Part shown: positions 1 through 7,817 of the stretch, one piece after another
Layout of the letters: each line of letters opens with the position of its first letter
Position numbering within the stretch: the first letter of the stretch is position 1
NCBI RefSeq assembly: GCF_003065605.1
Contig: NZ_CP026952.1
Coordinates: 248,001 to 312,000 of the forward strand
DNA from: Aeromicrobium chenweiae
GTDB taxonomy: Bacteria; Actinomycetota; Actinomycetes; Propionibacteriales; Nocardioidaceae
DNA length: 64,000 nucleotides
Direction of reading: 5' to 3'
Made by a program: the position numbers and the translations under genes
Notes under the pieces: model-generated
What the model saw: the letters and a program-made list of their open reading frames with translations, nothing else
What the model was told of the DNA's origin: nothing
The model's database searches: none

Positions 1-570
1 ATCTTCGGCTATCAGGACCGCGAGGGGCATGCGGAGGTACTGTTCGAGAACGTGCGCGTCCCGGCGACGGCGCTCCTGGCGAACGAGGGTGACGGCTTCC
101 TGATCAGCCAGTCGCGGCTGGGGCCAGGCCGGATCCACCACTGCATGCGCTCAATCGGTGCAGCCGAGCGCGCCCTTGACCTGATGATCGATCGGGCCAA
201 GTCGCGCTCGACCTTCGGTGCCCCGCTGGCCGACCGCGCGAACATCCAGGACTGGATCGCCGAGTCGCGGGTCGAGATCGAGATGGTGCGCCTGCTGACG
301 ATGAAAGCGGCTTGGCTCATGGACACAGTCGGCAACAAGCACGCGCGGGTCGAGATCGCGGCGATCAAGGTCGCCGCGCCGTCGATGGCCTTGAAAGTCA
401 TCGACCGGGCGATCCAGGTGCACGGTGGTGGCGGGCTCTCCGACGACTTCCCCCTGGCCGAGATGTTTGCCCAGCAGCGCACGCTGCGCTTCGCGGACGG
501 TCCGGACGAGGTGCACAAGCGCGTGATCGCCCGCCAGGAGATGCGGCGTCGGGACAAGGCGAACGCATGA
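1..570 (+). CDS. Acyl-CoA dehydrogenase, ACAD11/LvaC-like (C-terminal part, cut by window edge)
   Basis: The reading frame is open from the first base, so the 5' part lies outside the window. The visible 189 residues form the middle beta domain end and the C-terminal helical domain of an acyl-CoA dehydrogenase, with an IQVHGGGG segment that binds FAD. Where classical enzymes carry YEGT-E with the catalytic Glu, this protein reads FADGPDEVH, the signature I know from the ACAD10/ACAD11 branch. It is followed by an SDR overlapping at ATGA and then by an APH-fold kinase. In animal ACAD10/11 that kinase domain is fused to the dehydrogenase, and bacterial LvaA/LvaC use the same pair for 4-hydroxyacyl-CoA. 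Family is secure; the exact substrate is inferred. Confidence 0.88.
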   Translation: MFGYQDREGHAEVLFENVRVPATALLANEGDGFLISQSRLGPGRIHHCMRSIGAAERALDLMIDRAKSRSTFGAPLADRANIQDWIAESRVEIEMVRLLTMKAAWLMDTVGNKHARVEIAAIKVAAPSMALKVIDRAIQVHGGGGLSDDFPLAEMFAQQRTLRFADGPDEVHKRVIARQEMRRRDKANA

Positions 571-1355
571 GCAACCCTCGGAGCCTGTCCCTCGAGGGGA
601 AGACCGCGATCGTCACGGGTGCGTCCCGAGGCATCGGGCTGGCGATCGCGCGCTCGTTCCACGACCTCGGCGCCAATGTGGTCCTCACCTCGCGCACGGC
701 CGCTTCCGCGGAGGCGGCAGCGGAGGGCGTCGGCGAGCGTGCCATGGGCTTCGAGGCGCACGCGACGTCCCAGGAGCGCGCCTGCGCCTGCGTCGACGAG
801 ACGCTGGCCAAGTTCGGCAGCATCGACATCCTAGTGAACAACGCCGGCACGAACCCGGCGTACGGCCCTGTCATCGACCAGGACTACGGACGCTTCAGCA
901 AGACGCTGGAGGTCAACCTCTGGGCACCCGTGCTCTGGACGTCGCTGGTGGTCAAGTCCTGGATGGGCGAGCACGGTGGCTCCATCATCAACACCTCGTC
1001 CGTCGGTGGTCTCGCCGTCGGCCCGGACCTGGGCGTCTACCACGTGTCAAAGGCCGCGTTGATCCATCTGACGAAGCAGCTGGCCTTCGAGCTGGGCCCG
1101 AAGGTCCGGGTCAACGCCGTCGCTCCCGGTGTCGTGCGGACGAAGCTGTCCGAGGCGTTGTGGCAGGAGCGCGAGGATGAGGTCGCCCAGGGGACCCCCT
1201 TGGGTCGTATCGGCGAGCCGGAGGACGTCAGCGCGGCCGTCTCCTTCTTGGCGTCCGACGCCAGCAGCTGGATCACCGGCACGACGACGGTCATCGACGG
1301 CGGACAGATCCTCGGCAAGATCGAGGAAGCGCCGCCGGCAGCGGACCGGAGCTGA
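567..1355 (+). CDS. Short-chain dehydrogenase/reductase (SDR)
   Basis: A 262-residue classical SDR, a NAD(P)-dependent oxidoreductase with a Rossmann fold. The nucleotide-binding motif TGASRGIG is at residues 17-24, NNAG at 91-94, the catalytic Ser at about 144-145, and Tyr158-x3-Lys162. The C-terminus has the usual [11 protein letters not shown] stretch. I chose the ATG at 567 because it overlaps the stop of the upstream dehydrogenase (ATGA) and places the Rossmann motif at the usual distance; longer in-frame starts run through the upstream gene. In this operon it may oxidise a hydroxyacyl-CoA or reduce a ketoacyl-CoA, as LvaD does in levulinate catabolism, but substrate cannot be read from the sequence. 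Confidence 0.9.
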   Translation: MSNPRSLSLEGKTAIVTGASRGIGLAIARSFHDLGANVVLTSRTAASAEAAAEGVGERAMGFEAHATSQERACACVDETLAKFGSIDILVNNAGTNPAYGPVIDQDYGRFSKTLEVNLWAPVLWTSLVVKSWMGEHGGSIINTSSVGGLAVGPDLGVYHVSKAALIHLTKQLAFELGPKVRVNAVAPGVVRTKLSEALWQEREDEVAQGTPLGRIGEPEDVSAAVSFLASDASSWITGTTTVIDGGQILGKIEEAPPAADRS

Positions 1356-1358
1356 TCG

Positions 1359-2393
1359 GTGCACCCCCACGTCGAGAGTCAGGGCGTCGGCGTCGAGGAC
1401 GTCGGGGTCACCGAGGTCTTCGTCGACCTGGACATCGAGCACACCGAGCCCCTGCGGTACGAGCGTGTGGGCAAAGGGCAGTCCAACCTGACCTTTGCGG
1501 TGACCGATGGCGATGGCCGGCAGTGGATCCTGCGTCGGCCGCCGCTCGGCGCCCTGCTCCACTCGGCCCACGACGTAGGCCGGGAGGCGCGCATCCTCAA
1601 CGCCTTGGGGCCGACCGCTGTGCCGTCGCCCCACGTGCTGGGTCTGCGGACCTCGCTCGAACCTCCAGTCCTGGTCATGGGGCACGTCGATGGCCTGGTC
1701 ATCGACGACATGGAGGCCGCTGCTGCGACCTCCGCCTCCGTACGGAGGCGCGTGGGGGGCGACATGGCCCGCACGCTCGCAGCCATCCACGCGGTGGACC
1801 TCGAACAAGCCGGACTGGCCTCGTTGGCGAGCCACGGGTCCTACGCCCAACGCCAGCTTCGCCGATGGTCGGCGCAGTGGGAGCAGTCCAGGATCGGCGA
1901 GCTGCGTGAGGTAGACATGCTTACGGCGCGGCTCCGGGCTGCCGCACCGGCACGTGAGGAGCTCACGCTCGTGCACGGCGACTTCCACATCAGGAACGTG
2001 ATTCTCTCGCCTGAGGACGGAGCCGTGCGCGCAGTTCTCGACTGGGAGCTTTCGACGTTGGGCGACCCGATCGCCGACCTCGGGACCCTGCTGGCCTACT
2101 GGCCCCAGCCGGGCGATCGGGACACCCCGATCTTCCAGGCGCCCGCCCTGCCCGGCTTCGTGTCGCGCCGCGACATGGTCGACCGCTACGTCGCCGAGTC
2201 CGGCCGAGACACCTCGGCGCTCGGCTTCTGGCATTCGTTGGGCCTGTGGAAGCTCGCGATCATCACGCAAGGGGTGCTCCGTCGGACTGTCGACGAGCCG
2301 CGCAACCGGGCGCGGGGCGCTCCGCAGCTAGAGGGATCGGTCAAGAGCATCATCCAACGAGCCCACGACGTGGCAGACGAGGTAGGAATCTGA
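1359..2393 (+). CDS. APH-fold phosphotransferase, ACAD10/11 N-domain / LvaA-like
   Basis: A 344-residue kinase of the aminoglycoside phosphotransferase fold. The N-lobe has GKGQSNLTFAV and WILRRPP; the catalytic loop is LVHGDFHIRNVI with Asp and Asn; the Mg-binding motif is VLDWELSTLGDPIADLG. This subfamily is not an antibiotic kinase. It matches the kinase domain fused to acyl-CoA dehydrogenases in ACAD10/11 and the LvaA kinase of levulinate catabolism, which phosphorylates the 4-hydroxyl of a 4-hydroxyacyl-CoA so that the partner dehydrogenase can eliminate phosphate. It lies 3 bases after the SDR stop and starts with GTG. The role here is inferred from family and from the ACAD11-like gene two positions upstream. 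Confidence 0.85.
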   Translation: MHPHVESQGVGVEDVGVTEVFVDLDIEHTEPLRYERVGKGQSNLTFAVTDGDGRQWILRRPPLGALLHSAHDVGREARILNALGPTAVPSPHVLGLRTSLEPPVLVMGHVDGLVIDDMEAAAATSASVRRRVGGDMARTLAAIHAVDLEQAGLASLASHGSYAQRQLRRWSAQWEQSRIGELREVDMLTARLRAAAPAREELTLVHGDFHIRNVILSPEDGAVRAVLDWELSTLGDPIADLGTLLAYWPQPGDRDTPIFQAPALPGFVSRRDMVDRYVAESGRDTSALGFWHSLGLWKLAIITQGVLRRTVDEPRNRARGAPQLEGSVKSIIQRAHDVADEVGI

Positions 2394-2429
2394 CATGCAG
2401 GACACCGCCAATCCGATCGGAGCATCGAC

Positions 2430-3542
2430 GTGGACTTCTCGTTGACGGAGGAGCAGCGTGCACTCGCTGCGGTAACCTCCGCCTTCCTGGCCAAGGCGTG
2501 CTCGATGGACAAGGTGCGCGCGCTGATGGACACCGACGACAACTTCGACCGTGCGGCATGGACCCGGATCTCCCACGACCTCGGGGTGACGGGTCTCAGC
2601 GTCTCGGAGGCATACGGAGGCTCGAGGGAGACACTCCTCGAGCTGGTCGTGGTGGCCGAGGAGATGGGCAAGCGGCTCTACTCGGGACCGTTCCTCTCCA
2701 CGTCGGTGGCCGGCCTCCTGGTGGAGCGCTTTGGCTCCGAGGAGATACGGGCTCAGATCCTGCCCGGCATCGCCGAGGGAACCCGCATCGCCACGGTCTC
2801 GCACCCGGCGCAGGAGGCTGCTCGACCCGTCGCCACCAATGCTTCCTCCGGCCTGATCGTGACCGGCGATCTCGGCATCGTGCTCGACGGGCACGTGGCG
2901 GACATCGTGATCGCTCCCGCGTTGCTCGACGGTGTTGAGGTGGTGGTGGTCATCGACCTCGCCGGCGCCGTACGAGATCGCCTCGACGGGCTCGACCCCA
3001 CTCGCAACGTCGCGCAGCTGTCCGTCGACGGGGCGCCGGCGACGGTGCTCGGTGACGCGGCTTCTGCGGGCCTGATTCTCCGGACCGCACGATCGCTGAC
3101 GGCGGTGCTGCTCGCGGCCGAGCAGGTCGGTGTCATGCAGGCCGTGCTCGACATGAGCGTGGACTACGCCAAGATGCGGCATCAATTCGGCCGTCCGATC
3201 GGCAGCTTCCAGGCCATCAAGCATCGCTGCTCCGACATGTTCGTCGCGCTGGAGACGTCGCGCTCCGCCACGTACTACGCCGCCTGGGTCGAGCAGGCGG
3301 TGCCGGACTCGTTCGCGGACGCCGCTGTCGTGGCACGGCTCGTGTCCTGCGAGCAGGTCGAACTCTCCACGGCGTCGAACCTGCAGATTCACGGTGGGAT
3401 CGGATTCACGTGGGAGCACGACGCGCACTTGTTCGTGAAGCGCGCAAAGTCCTCGGCACTCCTGCTGGGTGACTGGAACCAGGAGCTCGATCCGCTCGCC
3501 ACACGCTTGCTGGATGGCGCGGGGATTGGCCAGGGAGGCTGA
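2430..3542 (+). CDS. Acyl-CoA dehydrogenase, non-classical subunit of a two-gene pair
   Basis: A 370-residue acyl-CoA dehydrogenase homologue starting at GTG with MDFSLTEEQRALA. It keeps the N-terminal helical domain, the FAD-contact R-QFGRPIGSFQAIKH segment and LQIHGGIGFTWEHD, but its middle domain is shortened and the YEGT-type catalytic segment is missing. This is the pattern of the degenerate partner in actinobacterial alpha2-beta2 FadE heterotetramers such as ChsE4-ChsE5. The next gene starts one base after its stop and encodes the other subunit. The complex would desaturate an acyl-CoA in the cytoplasm. The pairing is inferred from adjacency and motif loss. Confidence 0.85.
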   Translation: MDFSLTEEQRALAAVTSAFLAKACSMDKVRALMDTDDNFDRAAWTRISHDLGVTGLSVSEAYGGSRETLLELVVVAEEMGKRLYSGPFLSTSVAGLLVERFGSEEIRAQILPGIAEGTRIATVSHPAQEAARPVATNASSGLIVTGDLGIVLDGHVADIVIAPALLDGVEVVVVIDLAGAVRDRLDGLDPTRNVAQLSVDGAPATVLGDAASAGLILRTARSLTAVLLAAEQVGVMQAVLDMSVDYAKMRHQFGRPIGSFQAIKHRCSDMFVALETSRSATYYAAWVEQAVPDSFADAAVVARLVSCEQVELSTASNLQIHGGIGFTWEHDAHLFVKRAKSSALLLGDWNQELDPLATRLLDGAGIGQGG

Positions 3543-3543
3543 C

Positions 3544-4752
3544 ATGGACCTGCGATACAGCGAAGACGCTGAGAAGTACCGGGCGCACATCACCTCGCTG
3601 CTCGGCAGCACCCTGCCGGAGGGGTGGCATGGGCTCGGGGCACTCGACCCGGGGGAGCGCGGGACTTTCCTTCGCGAGTGGCGCAACGTGCTGCTCGAGC
3701 ACCGACTACTCGCACCGCACTGGCCGACCGAGCACGGTGGCGGAGGCCTCTCCAACTCGGAGCGGGCCGTCCTCAACGAGGAGTTCACCAAGGCCGGCGT
3801 GCCCCTCATGCTGACCGACAACGACGCCTCAGGTTTCCAGCTCCTCGGCAACATCGTGCTGGCCCTCGGCACTCCGGAGCAGAAGAGCCACTTCCTGCCG
3901 CGGGTCATCTCCGGCGAGCACCTGTGGTGCCAGGGATTCTCCGAGCCAGGTGCCGGCTCCGACCTCGCGTCGGTCGCGACGCGTGCGGTGCGTGAGGGCG
4001 ACGAGTGGGTCATCAACGGGCAGAAGATCTGGACCTCTGCCGGTCACCTGGCCAACTGGATGTTCGCCTTGGTCCGCACCGACACCGAGGCCCCCAAGCA
4101 CCGCGGCCTCACCTTCCTGCTGATCCCGATGGACCAGCCGGGAATCGAGGTGCGCCCGATCTCCCAGATCAACGGCAACCCAGAGTTCAACGAGGTCTTC
4201 TTCACCGACGCGCGCACGTCGGCGGAGAACGTCATCGGCGAGGTCAACGGCGGGTGGGGCGTCGCCATGATGACTCTCGGCTTCGAACGCGGCGAGAACG
4301 CGACTGCCATGGCTCTGCGCTTCCAGGCCGAGTTCGACCGGCTGGTCGACCTCGTCAACTCGCGTGGCCGAGGCGATGATCCACAGGTGCGTGCGCGGCT
4401 GGCCCGGTGTTACACCCGTCTGCAGGTGGTCCGCCTTCTCGCCATGCGCTCGCTGACCACATTCCTCTCCGGGGAGCCACCGGGACCTGAAGCGGCCATC
4501 GTGAAGCTCTACTGGTCGGAGTACTGGCAGTCGGTCAGCGCGCTAGCGGTCGATGTCCTCGGTGCCGAGGCCATCGCCCCGACGGTCCAGCGCCCTCCGA
4601 GTGCCGACGGCCCGGATCTTCACGGTGCTCCCAACGACAGCGGGTCCTGGGTCGGCACCTACCTGAACGCGTTCGCCTCGACGATCTACACCGGCACGTC
4701 CGAGATCCAACGCAACATCATCGCCGAACGCGTGTTGGGCCTGCCGAAGTGA
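3544..4752 (+). CDS. Acyl-CoA dehydrogenase, long subunit of the pair
   Basis: A 402-residue acyl-CoA dehydrogenase. Visible are the FAD/substrate segment [17 protein letters not shown], the beta-domain motif [13 protein letters not shown], and the C-terminal [21 protein letters not shown]. The position equivalent to the Glu of YEGT is Thr, as in one subunit of FadE heterotetramers, where the base sits elsewhere. The ATG at 3544 was chosen because GGGAGG lies just upstream and [13 protein letters not shown] is a typical start; the longer in-frame option runs into the upstream gene. It probably forms a heteromer with the preceding gene product. Substrate is not evident. Confidence 0.88.
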   Translation: MDLRYSEDAEKYRAHITSLLGSTLPEGWHGLGALDPGERGTFLREWRNVLLEHRLLAPHWPTEHGGGGLSNSERAVLNEEFTKAGVPLMLTDNDASGFQLLGNIVLALGTPEQKSHFLPRVISGEHLWCQGFSEPGAGSDLASVATRAVREGDEWVINGQKIWTSAGHLANWMFALVRTDTEAPKHRGLTFLLIPMDQPGIEVRPISQINGNPEFNEVFFTDARTSAENVIGEVNGGWGVAMMTLGFERGENATAMALRFQAEFDRLVDLVNSRGRGDDPQVRARLARCYTRLQVVRLLAMRSLTTFLSGEPPGPEAAIVKLYWSEYWQSVSALAVDVLGAEAIAPTVQRPPSADGPDLHGAPNDSGSWVGTYLNAFASTIYTGTSEIQRNIIAERVLGLPK

Positions 4753-4798
4753 CGCTCAGCTCCTGTGGATTCCAGACAATAGAACGGAAGTTATCGTC

Positions 4799-6001
4799 GT
4801 GAGGCAAGCAGTCGTCGTGTCAACGGCACGGACTCCCATCGGCAAGGCCTACCGGGGCGCCTTCAACGACACCCAGCCGGTGGAGCTCGCCGCCCGTGTG
4901 CTGGTGGGTGCGCTGGCGCGAGCCGGTGTTGATCCGGCCGAGGTAGAGGACGTCGTTCTGGGCTGCGCGATGCAGGAGGGCGCGTCGGGCTTCAACGTCG
5001 CACGTCAGGCCGTCCTACGAGCTGGGTTTCCCGACACCGTCCCGGCCATGTCGGTCGACCGGCAGTGCGCATCCGGCCTCATGGCGGTTGCCACCGCCGC
5101 GAAGCAGATCGTGTGCGACTCGATGCAGGTTGCCATCGGCGGTGGCGTTGAGTCAATCTCACTAGTGCAGAACGACCACGCTAACGCATACCGCAAGGTC
5201 GACCCCTGGCTCGGGGAGCACAAGCCGGGCATCTACATGTCCATGCTGCACACTGCGGAGGTCGTCGCGGAGCGATACGGCGTAAGCCGTGATCGGCAGG
5301 ACGAGTTCGCTGCCATGTCACAGGAGCGGACCGCGCAGGCCCAGGTGGACGGCCGGTTCGAGATGGAGATCCTGGAGACGCGCGCCACCCAGGTCGTTAC
5401 AGACAGCGAGACCGGCACGACCGCGCGGCGGGCGGTCACGATCTCCGAGGACGAGGGCAACCGCCCGTCGACGACGCTGTCAAGCCTCGCGGGGCTCAAA
5501 ACCGTGCTCCGGGACAGTGAGGTGGTGGCCATGCCGACGGTCACCGCCGGCAATGCCTCCCAGCTCTCCGATGGCGCCTCGGTCAATGTGCTGATGGAGT
5601 CGGCCGAGGCCGAACGTCGGGGCATCACCCCCCTCGGCATCTACCGCGGGATCGCGGTTACCGGTTGCGGGCCCGAAGAGATGGGGATCGGGCCGGTGGC
5701 AGCGATTCCCCGACTGCTGAACGCTCACGGCCTCGCGATTGACGACATCGGTCTGTGGGAGCTCAACGAGGCGTTCGCCTCGCAGGCCGTCCACTGCCGC
5801 GACGTCTTGGGCATTGACCCGGAGGTGTTCAATGTCAACGGTGGCGCGATCTCCGTGGGCCACCCATACGGGATGACGGGCTCGCGACTCGTGGGCCACG
5901 CGCTGATCGAGGGCAGAAGGCGTGGAGCGCGCCATGTCGTGGTGAGCATGTGCATCGGTGGTGGCATGGGTGCCGCAGGGTTGTTCGAGGTGATCCTGTA
6001 A
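4799..6001 (+). CDS. Thiolase (acetyl-CoA acyltransferase)
   Basis: A 400-residue thiolase starting at GTG. The nucleophile is Cys90 in [10 protein letters not shown]; the His motif is [13 protein letters not shown]; the second catalytic Cys is in [12 protein letters not shown] near the C-terminus. Length and motif order fit degradative thiolases that cleave 3-ketoacyl-CoA with CoA to release acetyl- or propionyl-CoA. It is the last gene of the plus-strand catabolic operon, 46 bases after the dehydrogenase, and would complete a beta-oxidation cycle started by the upstream enzymes. The usual (M)TGSR His loop carries Tyr after Pro instead of the more common Leu or Phe, which may reflect substrate preference. 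Confidence 0.92.
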   Translation: MRQAVVVSTARTPIGKAYRGAFNDTQPVELAARVLVGALARAGVDPAEVEDVVLGCAMQEGASGFNVARQAVLRAGFPDTVPAMSVDRQCASGLMAVATAAKQIVCDSMQVAIGGGVESISLVQNDHANAYRKVDPWLGEHKPGIYMSMLHTAEVVAERYGVSRDRQDEFAAMSQERTAQAQVDGRFEMEILETRATQVVTDSETGTTARRAVTISEDEGNRPSTTLSSLAGLKTVLRDSEVVAMPTVTAGNASQLSDGASVNVLMESAEAERRGITPLGIYRGIAVTGCGPEEMGIGPVAAIPRLLNAHGLAIDDIGLWELNEAFASQAVHCRDVLGIDPEVFNVNGGAISVGHPYGMTGSRLVGHALIEGRRRGARHVVVSMCIGGGMGAAGLFEVIL

Positions 6002-6112
6002 GTCATCCGCTGCCTCGTCACATGCTGGCGCCGAGCGGATGCGCCGCAGAAGCGTCCGGGCATAGCCGCGGCGGTCGCGGTACGGCCGGTTCACGCCTGA
6101 TGAGGGAGCGAC

Positions 6113-6684
6113 ATGAGGCGCCCGGGCGTCGCGGTGGTGGCGCTGATGATCGGCTCCCCTGGCCGGGTGCGGCGGGTCCGGCGAGTCCGGCGACCGCGCA
6201 GCGCAGCGGGCCGGTGCCACGCGGGTCGCGGCCGGCGAGGCGTTCCCCCTCGTCGGGGACGCGGTTAAGGCGGTGAGCTACTCCAGCTCCGGCTCGGGCG
6301 GGTGGGCGACCTGCGGTATGGAGCCGCGCCCGTCCGGCGCCCGGTACGTCGCGGAGGTTGCGATCACCCAGACCGACACCCCGGCCTCGGACCACCCCGA
6401 CAGCATCGAGTCCGCGCTGAGGTCGGACGGCTGGACGATCGAGCAGAGCGCGCAGGAGGTCGTGGAGGCGTCCCAGGACGGGCTGGAGCTCCGGGCCCGT
6501 ACCACGGCGGCGCATCCACCTGTCGATCAGCAGCCGGTGCGTGGACGGGTCCGAGGATGCCGTGCGCAAGCTCGCCGGCCAGCCGCGTGACGACCTTGGC
6601 CTGTCTGTCGCGTCCTGACCGCACGCGGTCGTCTTCGAGACGTTCACGTTCGCCGACCCGGTCACCCTCCGCGACGGCGCCTGA
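6113..6684 (+). pseudogene. Degraded lipoprotein gene (two frameshifts, one internal stop)
   Basis: An ATG at 6113 follows a GAGGGAG ribosome site and encodes MRRPGVAVVALMIGS, a signal peptide. Removing one C from the CCCC run at 6156-6159 continues the frame as L-A-G-C-G-G, a perfect lipobox, then about 110 residues ending near ELRARTT. A second one-base insertion near 6500-6511 switches to a frame reading RIHLSISSRCVDGSEDAVRK. An in-frame TGA at 6616 interrupts it, and the same frame goes on through HAVVFETFTFADPVTLRDG to a stop at 6682-6684. Restored, it would be a secreted lipoprotein of about 190 residues of unknown function. A hairpin follows directly. Confidence 0.7.
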
Positions 6685-6693
6685 ACGGACGAA

Positions 6694-6722
6694 CCCCGCC
6701 CCGGGCGTGGGCCCGGGCGGGG
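6694..6722 (+). terminator. GC-rich hairpin after the broken lipoprotein gene
   Basis: Arms CCCCGCCC and GGGCGGGG with an inner GGGC/GCCC stem, 9 bases after the restored stop codon. There is no clear T-run; actinobacterial terminators often lack one. Confidence 0.55.
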
Positions 6723-6738
6723 TGTCGTTGCGTCCTGG

Positions 6739-6826
6739 TGGCGGAGGATAGGGGATTCGAACCCCTGAGAGCTTTCACTCAACCCGCTTTCCAAGCGAGC
6801 GCACTAGGCCACTATGCGAATCCTCC
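6739..6826 (-). tRNA. tRNA-Ser (anticodon GGA)
   Basis: Read on the minus strand, acceptor arms GGAGGAT and ATCCTCC pair fully, with discriminator G at 6742 and an encoded CCA at 6739-6741. The anticodon arm is CTCGC-TTGGAAA-GCGGG, giving GGA for Ser codons UCC/UCU. A long variable arm, diagnostic for a class II tRNA, and a T-arm AGGGG-TTCGAAT-CCCCT are present. Confidence 0.97.
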
Positions 6827-6878
6827 GTCGACGAGGTTACCGGTCGGTCATCCGTCCCGACCAATCGGGCTCGTCCTT

Positions 6879-7199
6879 TCAGTGGCTGGCGCCCAGCTCG
6901 ATCAGCAGAACACCCGCAACGATGAGGCCGATGCCGGCGGTCATGAGCAGCGTGAGGGGCTCCTTGAACAGCACGCGGGACAAGATCGCGGTCGCCGCGA
7001 CGCCGGTGGCCGTCCAGATGCCGTACGCGACGCCGAGCCCGAGCCCCGCGTCCAGGGCGAGCGACAGCAGGACGAGGGCGGTGACGTACCCGGCCGCGAC
7101 GCCGGCGTACCAGCGCGGGCGCCCGCCGGTCGCGACCTTCAGCGACAGGGTTGCGACCACCTCCACGGTGATCGCCAGGCCGAGGAGGAACCACTGCAC
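6879..7199 (-). CDS. SMR-family multidrug/cation exporter, second subunit
   Basis: A 106-residue membrane protein with four transmembrane helices and the small multidrug resistance signature: the essential Glu in TVEVVATLSLK of helix 1 and the GVAYGIWTATGVAATAI motif of helix 3. SMR proteins work as antiparallel dimers that exchange protons for cationic compounds. Start GTG at 7199 shares its G with the TAG stop of the upstream SMR gene, so the two are translationally coupled. Two slightly different tandem SMR genes indicate a paired heterodimer of the EbrAB/YkkCD type. Substrate is unknown. Confidence 0.9.
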   Translation of the reverse strand: MQWFLLGLAITVEVVATLSLKVATGGRPRWYAGVAAGYVTALVLLSLALDAGLGLGVAYGIWTATGVAATAILSRVLFKEPLTLLMTAGIGLIVAGVLLIELGASH

Positions 7200-7543
7200 T
7201 AGACGGCCTCCTGCCGGCTCCGGGCCCGCTGGGACCCGATCTCGACCAGCAGCACGCCGGCGATGACCAGGGTGATGCCGCCCAGCATCAGGGCCGTCAG
7301 CCGCTCGTCGAAGATCCAGGCCGACAGCACGGCGGTGGCGGCGACCCCGACGGCGCCCCAGATGCCGTACGTCACGCCGAGCGGCAGACCGGCGACCAGC
7401 ACCCGGCTCAGGAGCACGAACGAGGCCACGTACCCGACCACCACCACGGCGTACAGGAGCGGGCGGTCCAGTGCGCCCTTCAGGCTGAGGGAGGCGCTGA
7501 CCTCGAACGCGATCGCGCTGCCCAGCAGCAGCCACTTCCTCAC
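7199..7543 (-). CDS. SMR-family multidrug/cation exporter, first subunit
   Basis: A 114-residue, four-helix SMR protein with Glu in AFEVSASLSLK of helix 1 and GVTYGIWGAVGVAATAV in helix 3. The C-terminal tail is basic (RARSRQ), which in paired SMR systems helps set the opposite orientation of the two subunits. The GTG at 7543 was chosen because AGGG lies 8 bases upstream; a GTG at 7549 adds two residues. It overlaps the next SMR gene by one base. The neighbouring SRP RNA is on the other strand. Confidence 0.9.
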   Translation of the reverse strand: MRKWLLLGSAIAFEVSASLSLKGALDRPLLYAVVVVGYVASFVLLSRVLVAGLPLGVTYGIWGAVGVAATAVLSAWIFDERLTALMLGGITLVIAGVLLVEIGSQRARSRQEAV

Positions 7544-7591
7544 GCGCACCACCCTAGGTTCTGGGGGCCTCCCGCGGTGCGCGGTCCCGGA

Positions 7592-7621
7592 TTGGGGTGG
7601 TGGCCGGGGCATCCGTATGAT
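7592..7621 (+). promoter_or_regulatory. Sigma70-type promoter of the SRP RNA
   Basis: TTGGGG at 7592-7597 and TATGAT at 7616-7621 are separated by 18 bases. Start of transcription would fall around 7628, just at the 5' arm of the SRP RNA. Confidence 0.7.
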
Positions 7622-7624
7622 GGG

Positions 7625-7716
7625 GGCAGCCCCTCGCGTGGCGACACATCACCCAACTCCCCCAGGGCCGGAAGGCAGCAAGGGTCAGTGACCTCTGTCG
7701 GGTACGCGAGGGGTCC
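7625..7716 (+). ncRNA. ffs: Signal recognition particle RNA (small bacterial SRP RNA, 4.5S)
   Basis: The conserved domain IV apical region GGCCGGAAGGCAGCAAGGG is present around 7667-7685, where Ffh binds. The outer stem pairs CCCCTCGCGT (7630-7639) with ACGCGAGGGG (7704-7713). Length of about 90 bases fits the short SRP RNA type of actinobacteria. It forms the ribonucleoprotein with Ffh that targets nascent membrane proteins to FtsY. Ends are approximate. Confidence 0.95.
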
Positions 7717-7817
7717 TTCATGCCCGGACGCGCCAAGGGGCGGCGCCGGACCGCGCAGGGAGGGAGCCGATGCGCGAGCCGGGCACCGCCCCGGTCATGG
7801 GGTTGGCGCCGTCGTGC

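Noticed and set aside
1359..2393. APH-fold gene as an antibiotic resistance determinant
   Set aside because: Motifs and operon place it with ACAD10/11- and LvaA-type kinases of acyl-CoA metabolism.
6018..6794. 258-codon minus-strand frame across the broken lipoprotein and tRNA-Ser
   Set aside because: It runs through the tRNA gene and has no coding bias; plus-strand fragments explain the region better.
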